From the NCBI GenBank assembly GCA_030704615.1, contig CM060733.1:67830001-67890000 (forward strand): a DNA stretch of 60,000 nt, in the 5' to 3' direction. The translations under genes were made by a program, and so were the position numbers. Source of the stretch: Takakia lepidozioides (Eukaryota; Streptophyta; Takakiopsida; Takakiales; Takakiaceae). Below are positions 10,958 through 22,929 of this stretch, piece by piece; position 1 is the stretch's first letter, and each line of letters opens with the position of its first letter. A model generated the notes under the pieces. The model was not told the DNA's origin, ran no database searches, and saw nothing but the letters and a program-made list of their open reading frames with translations.

Positions 10958-13900
10958 TGTCACCGGAGGAGAGAGACGACGTATACGGCGGTTCCTGAGG
11001 GCTTACAAGAATTGCTTTGCCTTTAGTTTGAAGGACTTGGGATCACTGAAGGGTCAAGAGATTCGTATTGAGTTGGCCACTGACACGCCAATCTTTTGGA
11101 GACCCTATAGATACAGTGACATGGAGAGGTCTTTGATTCAAATGAGGACTCAAGATCTCTGGGAGGCTGGTTTGGTGGAGCTCTCTGGTGGAGAGTATGC
11201 TTCAGCCACAGTGATGCCAGCCAAGAAGGATGTCTATGGCAATTGGACGGAGAGACGTATGTGCGGTGATTACCGGCCTGTAAATCGTCAGACCAAATCT
11301 GATAAGTATGCCATGCCAACACTAGAGGAGATCTTTGATGCCATCGGGCATGCTAAGGGCACTTTGGATTTATGATCCGGATATCACCAGTTGCCGATCA
11401 AGGAGGCGGACAAGCAGAAGACGACATTCTGGGGGATCAATGAGCACGGCAAGGATTGCCTATATCAGTGGCGGTTCTTACCATTTGGGCTTAAGAATGC
11501 TCCTGCAGAGTTTCAGAGAGTCATGGATAGGATTCTAGCAGGGGTGGACTTTGCTCGGTGCTACATAGATGACATCATCATCTTTAGTGCTACGGTGGAG
11601 GAGCATAAGAATACCTTCAGGTGGTATTGGAGCGCTTGAGAGCGCACAGATTGAAGTTGCATCCGGGGAAGTGCAAGTTTTTCCACAACCAGATTGAGTA
11701 TCTGGGTCACATGATATATCCTAGGGATTAAACAGACTAAGGTAGAGGCCATTGCACAAATTCCACGCCCCATGAATGTGAGCCGAGTTTGAGCTTTCAT
11801 GGGGTTGACAAACTATTATAGACGGTTTGTCAAGGGATTTAGTGCCATTGCAAAGGCTCTAACCAAGCTGACCAAGTGGACCAGGAGTGGCAGTGGGAAG
11901 ATGAGTAGGAACGAGCTTTTCAAGAGCTCAAGGCGAGGTTGACCTCGGCGCCTATCCTGAGATGACCTATCAGGGGGCGTCCCTTTCAGCTGCATACGGA
12001 TTGGAGCATGCTGGGGCTTGGAGCGGTGCTCACACAGGTGGATGATGAGGGAAGAGAGTTCGTAGTGGCTTATGCTAGCCGCTCAAACAACGTTGCAGAG
12101 GCTAAGTATAACTCATATGAGGAAGAGCGCTTAGCTGCGGTGTGGGCCGTGGCACACTTCAGGTGCTATCTATACGGCAATCTCTTCACCCTTGTCACGG
12201 ATCATCAGCCACTCAAGTGGTTGATGGAGTGAGACAAGCTTACGAGGAAGCTTGCACGGTGGGCACTCATACTCCAGGAGTATGACTTTCAGGTTGTGCA
12301 TCGACCGGGTTTGGTCAATCGGGATGCGGATGGATTGAGTCGCAATCCATGCACGAGCCAGCAGGATGACACTGGAGCTCGGTGGCATGGTGAGACGGAC
12401 GAGGAGATGGTGTCGGGATGGCACGCATCTGTATTTTTGTGTATCTTGGCATCGGGAGGTCAGGTTGGACCTACAACAGGGATGACTATAGACGGATTGT
12501 CTGAGGACCCTGAGGCTAGTGATGAGCCAGGTGGTGCCAGAGATATACATGAGGATTCGGCTGTGTTGGACTACCTCCGCACGGGAGACACGGCAGCCAC
12601 TGTGACTGTCAGGGAGAGGGATCGGATCCTGCAACGAGCCAAGAGGTTCAAGTGGGAGGGGATACACATGCTCCGAGTTACACATGCTCCGAGTATGGGA
12701 GGATGGTCGGGTGAGGATTGTGCCCCACACAGCGTGCACGGTTAGTGCGGCATGCCCATGAGGAGTTGGGGCATTTTGGAGTGCGACGTACTCACAGTTT
12801 ACTGCAGGGGCAGTATTGGTGGCGTGGTATGCATACAGAGGTGCAATAGTTTGTGGCTAGGTGCATGGTGTGTGACAGGGTGCGTGCTTCATTCAACGCC
12901 CCTACACCACAGTTGGATCCTTTACCAATCATGGGATTGGGCTACAGGTGGAGTCTTGACTTCGCAGGACCGTTGCCACTGACTATGCGCCACCACAGAT
13001 ATGTGTTGGTGATGGTGGAGCACTTCTCCAAGTGGATTGAGTTGGTTCCATTGCCAAACAAGGCTAGTGAGGGGGCTCCGTATGCATTCTTGGATCGTGT
13101 GCTTAGCCGATTCGGTGCTCCAGCTGAGGTACTCACGGACCAAGGGAGAGAGTTCTTGGGGGAGTTTCAGGCTTTGTGTGATAAAGCTTTGATAGACCAC
13201 CGCACCACTTCTCGGGATCATCCTGAGGCCGATGGCTTGGCAGAGAAAGTTGTTCAGACGGTAAAGAGGGGTTTGCGCAAGTATGGCTTGTAGAAGGGAC
13301 ACCTAGGAGATTGGGATCTTCAGGTTCCTTGGTTAGCCATGGCCTACAGGTTCAGCAAACAAGCATCACTTACCTCCTTCTCACCATATTTCCTTCTCTT
13401 TGGCCGAGAGCCGGATTTGCGTGCAGCCATTCATAGGGACAGTGCTCAAATCCTTAACCTTGACGATCCGGACGTGTGGGTACGTGCATGTGATCAGCGT
13501 GCAGAGTTGTTCAAGAAAGTCATGCCCATGGCTTTTGAGAACCTTGCCATTGCACAGCACCGTGATACGTTGAGGTATGCCATTATACGTGGTGGAGGAT
13601 ATCGTCCTAGGGTTCGGCTGTTTAGCCCGGGTGATTATGTTTATTTGCAGCAGACTGCTCCTACGACCCTGGATGTCACTGCAGGGCGTGTTATTCTGAG
13701 GGTTCGAGAGGTGTTGCCCTCAAGAGTCCTGATCTTAGAGGGTTGGGATGGCATGACTTGGAAAGACCATGTGCGTAATTGTGCGCCATGTCACCTTCCC
13801 AATGTCGATGGCAGAGTTGACCTAAACTTGGCAGTGGTACCTGCAGGTTGGAGGTGCATGCTCTATGGGTCTGCCAAAGGGGCAGCCACCATGCTGGTGT

Positions 13901-14010
13901 ATGATCGATGCTCAAGAGGTTGGCATATGGGATGTTTGACACCACCTCTTGAGAGGGTTCCTGATGGAGATTGGTTATGTCCACACTACTTGGGATAGTG
14001 GCAGTGGACA
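10958..14010 (+). pseudogene. Ty3/gypsy pol with C-terminal PHD-finger-like domain
   Basis: RT begins near 11000 (RYSDMERSLI, MCGDYRPVNR), with SGYHQLPI near 11390, LPFGLKNAPAEFQRV and YIDDIIIF near 11565. RNase H is near 12000-12330 (VLTQVDDEG, TDHQPLKW, HRPGLVNRDADGLSR). Integrase runs from about 12860 to 13300 (CMVCD, RWSLDFAGPL, LTDQGREF, DGLAEKVVQ) and continues at 13339 to the stop at 13996-13998. Its end carries a Cys/His-rich segment, GWHMGCLTPPLE...DWLCP, which is a degraded PHD finger: several cysteines are changed to tyrosine here, while the 41 kb copy keeps them. Interruptions include CGA-to-TGA-type stops near 11373 and 11790, a frameshift near 11620 and a TAG near 13293. A host-type reader domain at the integrase tail is analogous to the chromodomain of the neighbouring element. 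Confidence 0.85.
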
Positions 14011-14258
14011 TGACTAGAGGCAGCTAACAATACATGGGAGGCCAAGCTCATAGGAGTCGATACACGAGATCCCAGGCTCAAGTTCACAAATTGCAAGACG
14101 GTAACTAACGATGGGGCAATTCTTGCACCCGACCTCTTGATCTATCGAGTTTGAGTGTAGTAGGGACAGTGGTGGAGGACTTAGTGAGGCTATGGTCACT
14201 ATCACATCTTGTGGCTACCTGGACTTAGAGGGACCTAAGCACCAGCTAGGGGGGCCAT
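14011..14258 (+). other. 3' untranslated region and polypurine tract of the PHD gypsy element
   Basis: No coding. It is conserved with the other copy (reverse strand 40780-41000): both have ACTAACGATGGGG and AGAGGGACCTAA, and both end in AGCTAGGGGGG immediately before a TGTG start. The G-run at 14247-14254 is the likely polypurine tract. Confidence 0.6.
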
Positions 14259-14764
14259 TGTGTGGACTAGTAACTGCCATAGTGGGCAGCATAGTGGCAG
14301 CCTAGTGACTGACTAGTTGTGGCCTAGTGGTTGGACTAGTGGCTGGCCTAGTGGTATACTAGTGTGTGGCATACACATGTGTTGTGTGGTTTTGGACAGC
14401 GATGTAGTTGTGTAGCGATATGTATGCGCACGACAACTGTCAAGTTATTTTACCACTACTGTGAAACTAGCTAGGAAATAGCTAGCTTTACATATTGACA
14501 TTTGGGATTGGCCCAAGTGTCAATCCAGGGGTCAAGGCAGATTTAGGCCCTGGAGTGGTTATCTCCACGGCAAGCGCGGGGAGGCTCATCTTTCTCGAGT
14601 TGAGCCTCACCGCGCCTAGCTATGGCGCCGTAGTGTGGATTCCCCATGGCGTGGGGTGCACTTGGCTTGACTTGTATTTGAGTGATGAGGTTATATATGC
14701 ATGAGTTTATGCTTCAGCTTTGTGAGCTCGCATGAGCTTGTGCTTGTATTCTTCTTCTTTATCA
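14259..14764 (+). mobile_element. LTR of the PHD gypsy element
   Basis: It starts TGTGTGG right after the polypurine tract and ends ...TTATCA at 14764, about 506 bp with TG...CA termini. The first roughly 170 bp are repeated directly after its end, which supports the boundary. It contains a GAGGCTCA...TTGAGCCTC inverted pair near 14580. Confidence 0.6.
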
Positions 14765-14765
14765 T

Positions 14766-14935
14766 TGTGTGGAGTAGTGACTGCCATAGTGGGCAGCATA
14801 GTGGCAGCCTAGTGACTGACTAGTTGTAGCCTAGTGGTTGGACTAGTGGTATACTAGTGTGTGGCATGCACATGTGTTGTGTGGTTTTGGACAGCGATGT
14901 AGTTGTGTAGTGATATGTATGCGCACGACATCTAG
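14766..14935 (+). mobile_element. second, truncated LTR in direct tandem
   Basis: It is nearly identical to 14259-14430 (small substitutions and one short deletion) and begins one base after the CA of the first LTR. It breaks off at CGCACGACA, where minus-strand transposase-like sequence begins. Confidence 0.65.
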
Positions 14936-17145
14936 AAACAAGTGGCATTCCTTGGGCGTACATGCTCACTGCCCGTGCTATCTTGCTTGGATCCCCAGAT
15001 CTGCTTGCAGCACGCAACATCAACTCCAGTTTGTCCGGACCCTTGCCACCAACCCCACCTCGCAAGAAATCATGGTATCTGGTTTGTTGTTGCAAGGCAC
15101 GTATCATATCATCTGTTGTTGCCACATACAAATCCCGACCTCGTTTCCCAGACTGTTGCAACCATGCGTTGTGCACAGTCTTTGCCAAATTGCAAGATGG
15201 CATGTCCGCCATTTCCTCAATGGACATGTTCTGCAAAGTGGATAACCACACTTCAGAACAGTGCACAGGGAACAACATAAAGAAAGCAAGGAGAGCAAAA
15301 TTTGAAAAGTAAATGTATGAATAAAGTAAGCAATAGAAGCCTCGCATCATTGTCATGGCTGCTTCCCACTGTCTGTACCGGAAGTGCCAAAATGCCAGCC
15401 AATCTTCCAATGCTCTCATACTCTCAAGGGATGCAGCTCCAAAAGAGAACCGCCAGGCACGAATTGTCTGGAACAAAGTGTCCGCCTCCTTCAATGTTCG
15501 AGCATCTTTGTACTCTTTGCACAATTTACGGTGTTGTGTCTGCATCTCTGGTTTGATGTCCGACTTTGTATGTTTCTCCAGAGATTGTGTCCAATGGAAT
15601 AGACATGTACGCTTTCTTCCCGGCATTGGCACTTTTAGGTCGCCTGATCCGAAGACAATTCGAACAACATTGAAATTTGTCTGAGCACTATCTGCCATGA
15701 AACCAGCAAAATTTGGAGATGGCAGCCCATAATACGTATCAGGGAATTCCACATGAGCTTCTGGGATTCCGTATCCTCAGATTGCATGTCACAAACTACA
15801 ATTGTCATAACTCGTTGGTACACTGGATCGTAGACATGACAAGCCATTGTCGTCCAATCTTTCACTCGTTTCACATGATCAAACATAAGAAAACAATTCT
15901 GCAGGTCCCCAGTCTTCTGCATCCGCTTCACGAGGCTAACCCCACTGCCCTCCCCAGCAGTCGACATTTTGAAAAGGATTACTTTGATGGCACCTTGATC
16001 TGGAAAAACATTGTCCTGGATGTAGTCGTACTTGCTCAGTCGTTTCAATTCCAAAATGTTGTTTATGTAGCCTCTGATCCAAGAGCCCATTCTCAATGCA
16101 TTGATCTGATGCTGAATGTTAGGTGAACTCAAAGTGGAGAAATGATCCATGACAATGTCCAATGCCGGACCGTCAAGTTTAGTTCCCGTAGAATTCCCTT
16201 CACTCAAAATATGGCTTTCCAAGAAGGACTTGCTTGCGCCAAGAGCAATTGCAGATGTTGTTGCGGATGGGTTTATCTCGTACTCCTGTTTAATCAACCT
16301 CGATACTGGCTCAGCACTCAGGATGGTTATGGAAACCAAAATGCACACAAGCTCTTGTCATTGTTTTCAAACGGTGGACAACATAGTACATTTTTGCTCC
16401 ACACAGCGCCAGGCAAGATGGTACAAGTTTGCAGAATTCGCAAACGAAAGTGGTTGCCGGTGGAGGAGCAGTCCCAGGCTTAAAATGGATTTTCCGCGAG
16501 ACCCTCCCACTCGCTTTGATTATGAACCCCAAACTGAAGAAAGTGTCTGCAATTCAAACTGTCCATTGCAAACTGTTCTCCTGAAAACAAGCTTGTCATC
16601 ATTTTGAATATTGGATGTTTTTGTTCTGCACCATGGGTGCCCGTCGTGTTTATTGTCCATTCCGAGCATCATGCATGTTATACCTCCAACTCGCGGAGGT
16701 AGCTTGAATAGGATATCCCCATCAAAAGTCTCTGGCAGGAACTTCAGAGGCACCTACTTCAAAGATTCCCAATCAATTCCTCGCAACTCACTTTTGAAAC
16801 CTGCCATTCCTCCCATCGCCCGTAGTTTTGGAATGGCACTACAAATCTCTTCTTCATCCGCTTCCACAACTACAGTAGGAAGGACTGGAGTTGGAATTTC
16901 ACTTATGTCATCATCGAACGAATCCGAAAGCTCAACGATTGGAGTGGAGGACGTCTATTCTTTTTTCACCACCACCTCCCTTTTGTCTTCAACGACTGAA
17001 GCAGCAGTCTCGGGCGTCACATATGATCCAAGGGACTTTGGATTTGACATGAGGTTGTGGTGTTTGTGGGATGGATTCATGAAGATTGCCATTTCATTCT
17101 GGATTCTTTGTTCATTTTTCTTTCTGCCGGAACATCTGCAATAAA
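14936..17145 (-). pseudogene. MULE-like transposase with N-terminal zinc finger
   Basis: Minus-strand coding remnant. N-terminal part (about 17140-16660): an acidic serine-rich region, then LPETFDGDILFKLPP. Next is a Cys/His segment (about 16450-16320) with FVCEFCK and HFGFHNHP, like the C..C...HxH finger found in FLYWCH/GCM-WRKY-related transposases. The core (16050-15000) has MACHVYDPVYQRVMTIVVCD, QSEDTESQKLMW, FAGFMADSAQTNF, RTCLFHWTQSL and AFWHFRYRQWE. An acidic residue ahead of a C-x2-H / FHW region fits an RNase-H-fold DDE transposase related to MULE; this assignment is by pattern only. In-frame TAGs occur near 16965 and 16755, and frames shift around 16330 and 15770. A hydrophobic stretch at 15220-15350 is probably intronic. 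It lies 58 bp downstream of, and on the same strand as, ParB-like copy A. Confidence 0.5.
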
Positions 17146-18229
17146 GTAGGGGAATTCAATCTTTTACGAAGAGGATGAGAAATGAACATTAAAAATGTGT
17201 AGTTCAGTCTGACTCAGAGTCAGTACAATGTATCCCCACGTCCTTTGCATCCAAGTCCAAGTATTTTAGAACTCCAGATCTACGATGGCTACACCTGCGG
17301 TCGGGCAATAAAAAGTCAGGGGAGAGAGCCTCGGCCATTTGAAGTGCCATTGCTTCGGCATACACCGGAAGCACAAAAGTGGAAAGGGGGGTGTCGAAAA
17401 CAGTCTCGCCACAAATGGGGGTGTCTCCTGAAGATCCACCGCTGCCTTTCCTGCAAGTCACAGCAAGAAATATGTTATTACTGCAAATTTGATGTCTGCG
17501 ATTGAAAAGGGCACCCAAAGTGGAATGACAATTCCATTGCAGACTTACTCACATGAAAAATCATTGCGGACCTGCTTATCCTCGTGATCCTCATCATTTC
17601 GGATTTGAATCGTTTCAGTTTGTGTGCTTGATGTAGAGCCAGACAAAAGGGGGAGGAGCACAGTCTTGTATAGGTCAGAGTCACCCACCATGCCAAAAAG
17701 GGATCTTCCGCCTGCCTTGCACGCATGGTAAGTTCCTCCTGCAACAGACAAGAGGACATGAACAGCTTGTAGGGGGGGGGGATTAACGAAGATGGAAATG
17801 GTGAAAGAAAACCAAATCTGAAGGGAAAAAACGAACCTGTGGATACTGAGAGGTCGACCACCCGTGCAGAATGGTGGCTGCATGACTCCAGCAGTGTCTG
17901 CATGAACGCTGGGGTTTTCTCCTTTGCACCTCTCCAGGGAGTGCCATCTGGTTTTTTGAGAGTCTGACTGGGCTGCATGAAGTTGTACAAAATGTCATCA
18001 ACATGCGGCTCATACGGGGGATTGATGAAACACCCCTTGGTCAGAAATCTCGAAGCTGCGGACAGAGGATGGTGTTCTTGAGGTCGGAATCCTTTGCAGG
18101 CAGATCGCCTCGAACATCCTCATTTGCGAAAGACAGGAGGTTAGGGTGCGAAATATAAACAACAGTGGAATTTTGTAGATTGGCACTTCAAAACATAGGC
18201 ATGCAACAAACTGATCAGTCAAGTCTTTT

Positions 18230-18251
18230 TGATGATCGGTGCCGATCATCA
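18230..18251. repeat. palindrome TGATGATCGG/CCGATCATCA in an intron of copy A
   Basis: Perfect 10-nt arms around TG. It shares the CGGYRCCG core but has a different arm sequence from the 1.8-3.1 kb array. It lies between the exons ending at 18328 and starting at 18123. Confidence 0.8.
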
Positions 18252-19471
18252 CAGATTATTGTAGAGTTACGCTGTAGAATACATTGAAATAAAGCAACAA
18301 AGCACACCTAAGAGGGAGGCGTCATACCAGCTGACCAGGACAACCCCCTTTCACAAGATAGAGGATGTTCACACAATTCCATGTGCGCAGAATTTCAAAA
18401 CCAGAGGACTTCAAGTACGATGCCAATGCCCGACGACTATCCTTGTCACATGACTGAAAGAGTAGAAGTGTCCCTGCATCAGAAAGGAAATAGTTGCAGA
18501 ACCCGAACACCCAACTCCAGTAGTTGTCATCGAATTTGTTCCAGCTTGGCGTCTTGCCCTTCGGAAGAACTTCTGGCACAGCCTGGCCGTCCGAGATGTC
18601 AAGAATAACCATGTCTGCAGCAAACGTTTTCTGCACACCGCACACGAAGGAGGGACCAGTGCTCACCTGCGACAGACATGTTTAATTTGAGAACGAAGAG
18701 AAGAATGATTGCAAAGAAATAAATACCAATACTGCCAATGTCACCTACGAATGCAAAGGAAAGAAAGTTAAATTCCCACCAGATTGAGGAATGAGATCAT
18801 GTTATCCCAAGTAGGCGAAGGCACCCCAGTGTATCCTTTCTTCCAACTCTCCATCATCGCCAGCCATCCCTCATTGACAATCTTAATCTCCCCTGCAGAA
18901 TCAGCATGGGAAGGGTGTGGCCTGGCATCGAACACGCACTGAAGTATACCTTCTGGCGGTGAAGTCCTTCTCACTCTCCTGCTCTTTCTCCTTCTCCTTC
19001 TCTTTCTCCTTCGACTTGTCTTTGTCCTTTGTCTTTGCTGGTGACTTGGCTGTGCCATCTGGAGCCTTGTCCTTGGGTTTGCGCCCACCCTTCTTGCCCT
19101 TCTGGGCTATTTCCTGAGCGTCAGGCTCCTTGGCAGCCAGTGCTGCTATGTTTCTTTGGTACTCCTCATCGTTCAGAGGTGCCAACATCTCAACATGATT
19201 GTTCAAATATTTCATCTGCTGCTCCTGAAAAGTGTTGTGCTCAGGAATGCAGTCCAGGTACCAACCACAGTCCCTGAAGTGTGCAGGACTCCAGTCCTTC
19301 AATATCCCTGCAGTATACATGGTTGGATCGTTTCCCGGGTCCGACCACATGTCAAGATAATCTGGGACACCACTGAGGTTATTTCCATCCATCACCACAT
19401 ATTTTGTGTACTTGGAACCACGAGACAAACTGGAAATCAATCTCTTTATGCAGAAGCCCATTGTCTCAAAG

Positions 19472-19493
19472 TGAATGTCGGCACCGACATTCA
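19472..19493. repeat. palindrome TGAATGTCGG/CCGACATTCA in an intron of copy A
   Basis: 10-nt arms around CA, in the intron before the exon starting at 19429. Confidence 0.8.
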
Positions 19494-19698
19494 GAAATTC
19501 GTGAGAGAAACACTGCATATAACTATTGGGCACCCTAGAAAACGTACAAGAAATCTCTTGGTATAGAAGCTCACAATAGCTTTGGATGCGATGGTCATCA
19601 ACGACATTCACAAAATTCCATTCAAGAACACTGCCAACACACCCTAAGTTCCCTAATCCATGTGAATGAAATCTCTGTCCATAAGAGCTCACAGTCAT

Positions 19699-19730
19699 GG
19701 AAGTGAATGTCGGCACCGACATTCACTTCC
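19699..19730. repeat. 32-nt palindrome GGAAGTGAATGTCGG/CCGACATTCACTTCC
   Basis: 15-nt perfect arms around CA; the longest member of this family in the window. It lies in the same intron of copy A as the 19472 copy. Confidence 0.85.
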
Positions 19731-21587
19731 TATCAGTGAAGAGCCCTTCTAACAACGCCTAAGGATTTCTCACAAGATGCAACATAGTTTCTAGTTGGAA
19801 ATGCACCTATACACAACTCGCATCATGGCCCACTCCCCCCCAACCTGATTGTCAAAGTCGTTGGACCGCAAAATGTTACCATCCTTCGAAAACTCCCGGA
19901 AAAAATAGTATCGCCAAGTGAGACCTCTCCACTTCCTGATGTATGCTTCCAATGTCATTTGAGGCGGGGAAACAATAGAAATATTCAAGTGTTTCAAATT
20001 CTGCTCGAGGACAAGGATGATGCGCTTCTCCAGCTGCAAAGGGTGCATTTGTCAGTTTTGCAAATAAGGTATTCATTACATTCATGGAGTCAACAAAGAT
20101 GAAACTTCAATGAATATACACCTGACTCCAAAATGTAGCTTTGTGAAGCCAGTTGTCAAACACAATGTCACTGATTCCCTCCACCTTTGTTCCAGGCTGT
20201 ATAGTGCTCTTAGGGAACTGATTCAAGTCCTTCATTGTCTGATTTGAGTTCCAAATCTCCAGCCATCTAATTTTGGTTTGGGGTCAACCATGGAGATGGC
20301 CAGCCGGTCTCCTGCTGCATCTCCGGGTGCACGTGCTTGTCATAGTGAGATTTGATCTGCAGAAGGAACTCCTCTCCAAGGCCAGGATCTACGATTCTAA
20401 GCTGCTAGAGAAGGCGGACATCAGTTTGGTTCTCTGAATTTCATACTCCTTCTTTAATGCTGCCTCCACACCCTTTGATGTCCTAAGTTCCTCTGTTGTA
20501 GTGCGGTAGTATTCGGATTTCCCCTTCTCAGCTGCCTCTGCTAGTTCTTGCTGCATTGATCAAAGTAGGGATGAGTAAAAACGAATCAAACATGTCTTTA
20601 AAAAGACAAGTGAGTACAAGCTCGGCCTTACTGCATACATGTACTCCAGAAACGCCTCTCGAGTCAAAGAATACCAAGTGCCTGCAACTCTTCCTGTTTC
20701 GCACTTCTTGATTATATCGGGGTGGAGTACTGTGTGAAAATCATCCAGCTTCATCAGACCAATCCTCTGAATTCGGAACAGTGTGTGGACCAAGCTTGTT
20801 GTCACATGCAATTTCTCTGTCGATCTGCAAAAAGAGTGGAATCAATGCATTGGTAAACATCGTTTTTTGGTGGGATCAACAAGACATTGAAGAGGCAATG
20901 GAGTCTCTAGGATGACATACTTGTTCACGTCGTGCATAGCTGTAAGAAGCCTAGCGATGTCGTTTCCAGGATCCAGAACCATGGCCTCTACAGCGACATG
21001 CTTGTCTTTTTTGAATGATGTTTCTGAATGTATCCCATCCATGCCAGCAATCGGTGGTTGTCGTCCTAGACGTAGAACATGTGGTTGCAGAATTGCTGGG
21101 TGTTTCTTCCCATCATGAGGCCCAGCTCGAACTCCTCATTAACATCTTTCCAGCACTCATCCCAGGTATCGGTGATCTCAGGAGACACTAATGTGCTTTT
21201 CCCATTTGTATCCGTCAGTGACACATAAAAAACTTGTGCACCAAGTCTGTATCTATGCACGAAATCAGTTTCCAATTTTGTAATGTCATGGGAAAGTGGA
21301 GGACGCACAATAGGCATAGATATCATCCGACATAGTGGGATGTCAAGACGCCCTCGAGAGACGAGCATGTCCCTAATAACCTCCTGAGAGTTTACCTTCT
21401 GGAATGACATGAGTTCTTTCAACTTGTCAAGGTAGTGCACTTCAAGTTCATTTGTTTCATCGCTATTCTCCGAGCTCTTGGCAGACTCGTCCCCATCTCC
21501 ATAACCTTTTGCCTCTGTTCCTATCTGTTTGGACTTCACAGTTTTCTGCACGATGCCATGCCAATCAGACACTGAGTTATGTGCAAA

Positions 21588-22554
21588 TAGTGAATGTCGA
21601 TACCGACCATCAGTCTGTCTTGTCTCAAATCACAGTGAATGGCAGCACCGACATTCACAACCATCTACACTAACAAAGCTGATACAGACGAATGCAAACC
21701 AAGACACTATGACTACATAGTGATGGTCGGTACCGACAATCACTATGTTTCTGGGCAAGCAGATACAGAAAGGTTATGAGCATTAGCGAACGACGTTAAC
21801 GACAATAAAAAAACATTACATTTGAAAGACCTACAAGATCGATTTGGTGCAAAGAAATATATCTCATAGTGATTGGCGGCACCGACACTCACTTTAGTTT
21901 GTAACAGAAAGTGAGTGCACAGAAGTCTATGTTTTCAAAGGAATGCGATTGACGTCAATCAGAGAGACTCCATTGTGATGATCGTTAAAGACAATCACTA
22001 TTTCTTGTCTATTTGGAATGTACTTTGCAATCGTTTTTAGACATGAAACTACAGTATGGTCTCAAGAAAAGTGATTGGCGGTACCGCCATTCCTCTTCCC
22101 TAGTCTGTTCAACCTGAAACAGAGAAAATGCAATGCAAGACAATATGACTGAATATGCCGACCATCACTCTCTCTCCACGCATACAGGTACAGGAAGCTC
22201 ACAAGGAGAATCGAATGGCGTTAATGACACTCACACTACACTAGAATGGAAAACATTGCGTTTGGTGTAAGTCAATACTGGATCATAGTTACTGTCGGCA
22301 CCGACACTCACTTTATGTTGTATCATAATGAGAGTTTTGAAATGACAGAGAATGACGTTGCCGACAATCACAGGTTCCTGCTACAGAAAGAAAGAGAAAG
22401 AGTGCTGGAAAGGCAATCAGAGTGACTCTATGATCTGAAGAACAGTGAATGGCGGTACCGCCAGTCACAAACAACTGGTATGAAAAACCATAAATAGAGG
22501 AATACAAAGCAAATCAACATGAATTCATAGTGATGGTCGGTACCGACCATCACT
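21588..22554. repeat. cluster of about 12 CGGYRCCG-type palindromes filling intron 1 of copy A
   Basis: Units near 21588, 21633, 21718, 21868, 21976, 22071, 22150, 22211, 22287, 22348, 22443 and 22529. Consensus arms are AGTGAWKGKCGG / CCGMCMWTCACT. The 22529-22554 copy is a perfect 26-nt palindrome (AGTGATGGTCGGT / ACCGACCATCACT). Several are half-degenerate. Spacing is 45-150 bp, less regular than in the 1.8-3.1 kb array. A separate GATTGACGTCAATC palindrome lies near 21948. All fall between the donor at 22623 and the acceptor at 21546. Confidence 0.85.
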
Positions 22555-22929
22555 TTCTAGGACATTTCACTCACTCACTTCGTAGATCTGTAAACAGGAA
22601 ATGGAAGGGTGGAGAACACTTACTGGCGCATTCTTCGGTTTTGAGTTTGGATCCCCTTCTGCAACTTTCCTCTTCCCCTTCACATCTGTCGGAATTCCTA
22701 TCTGCTCTAGGGTTTGTAGACCTTCTCCCGGTTCTGCGTTCCCCGGACTTCCACCTCCTTCAGTTTCCTTGCGAATCATCTCTGCTTCCACAGTCTGGTT
22801 TCCAACGCTCACTGTTCCCGCTGGCTGTGTGACAGCTGTAGCCTCATTCTCGGTCTGCTCTTTTGTTGCAGTCTCCGCGTTCACCTGCTGTCGTGGCCTT
22901 GTGTTCTCCATCAAACGACGCCTCGTCAT

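Larger units (their letters stand above)
17204..22929 (-). pseudogene. ParB/Srx-like plus N4/N6-methyltransferase-like gene, copy A
   Basis: Best-resolved member. Likely exons, minus strand: 22929-22624, 21545-20921, 20824-20632, 20550-20122, 20033-19845, 19429-18779, 18666-18328, 18123-17837, 17738-17549, 17450-17204; most borders are GT-AG and match copy B. Exon 2 carries the ParB/Srx-like domain (RLDIPLCRMISMPIVRPPL, RLGAQVFYVS, then V-stop-DDNHRLLAW). Middle exons are helical and lysine/glutamate-rich. The last four look like a beta-class (permuted) DNA methyltransferase: AADMVILDIS where DPPY is expected, LSDAGTLLLFQS, RTWNCVN, TPWRGAKEKTPAFMQ, then DLSVSTGGTYHACKAGGR as the AdoMet-binding motif. 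Damage: TGG-to-TAG in the DGNHR motif, slips near 21010 and 20370, acceptor AG-to-AA at 18124, and one extra base near 18030. Function is inferred; catalysis is doubtful because the DPPY-equivalent is degenerate. Confidence 0.6.
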
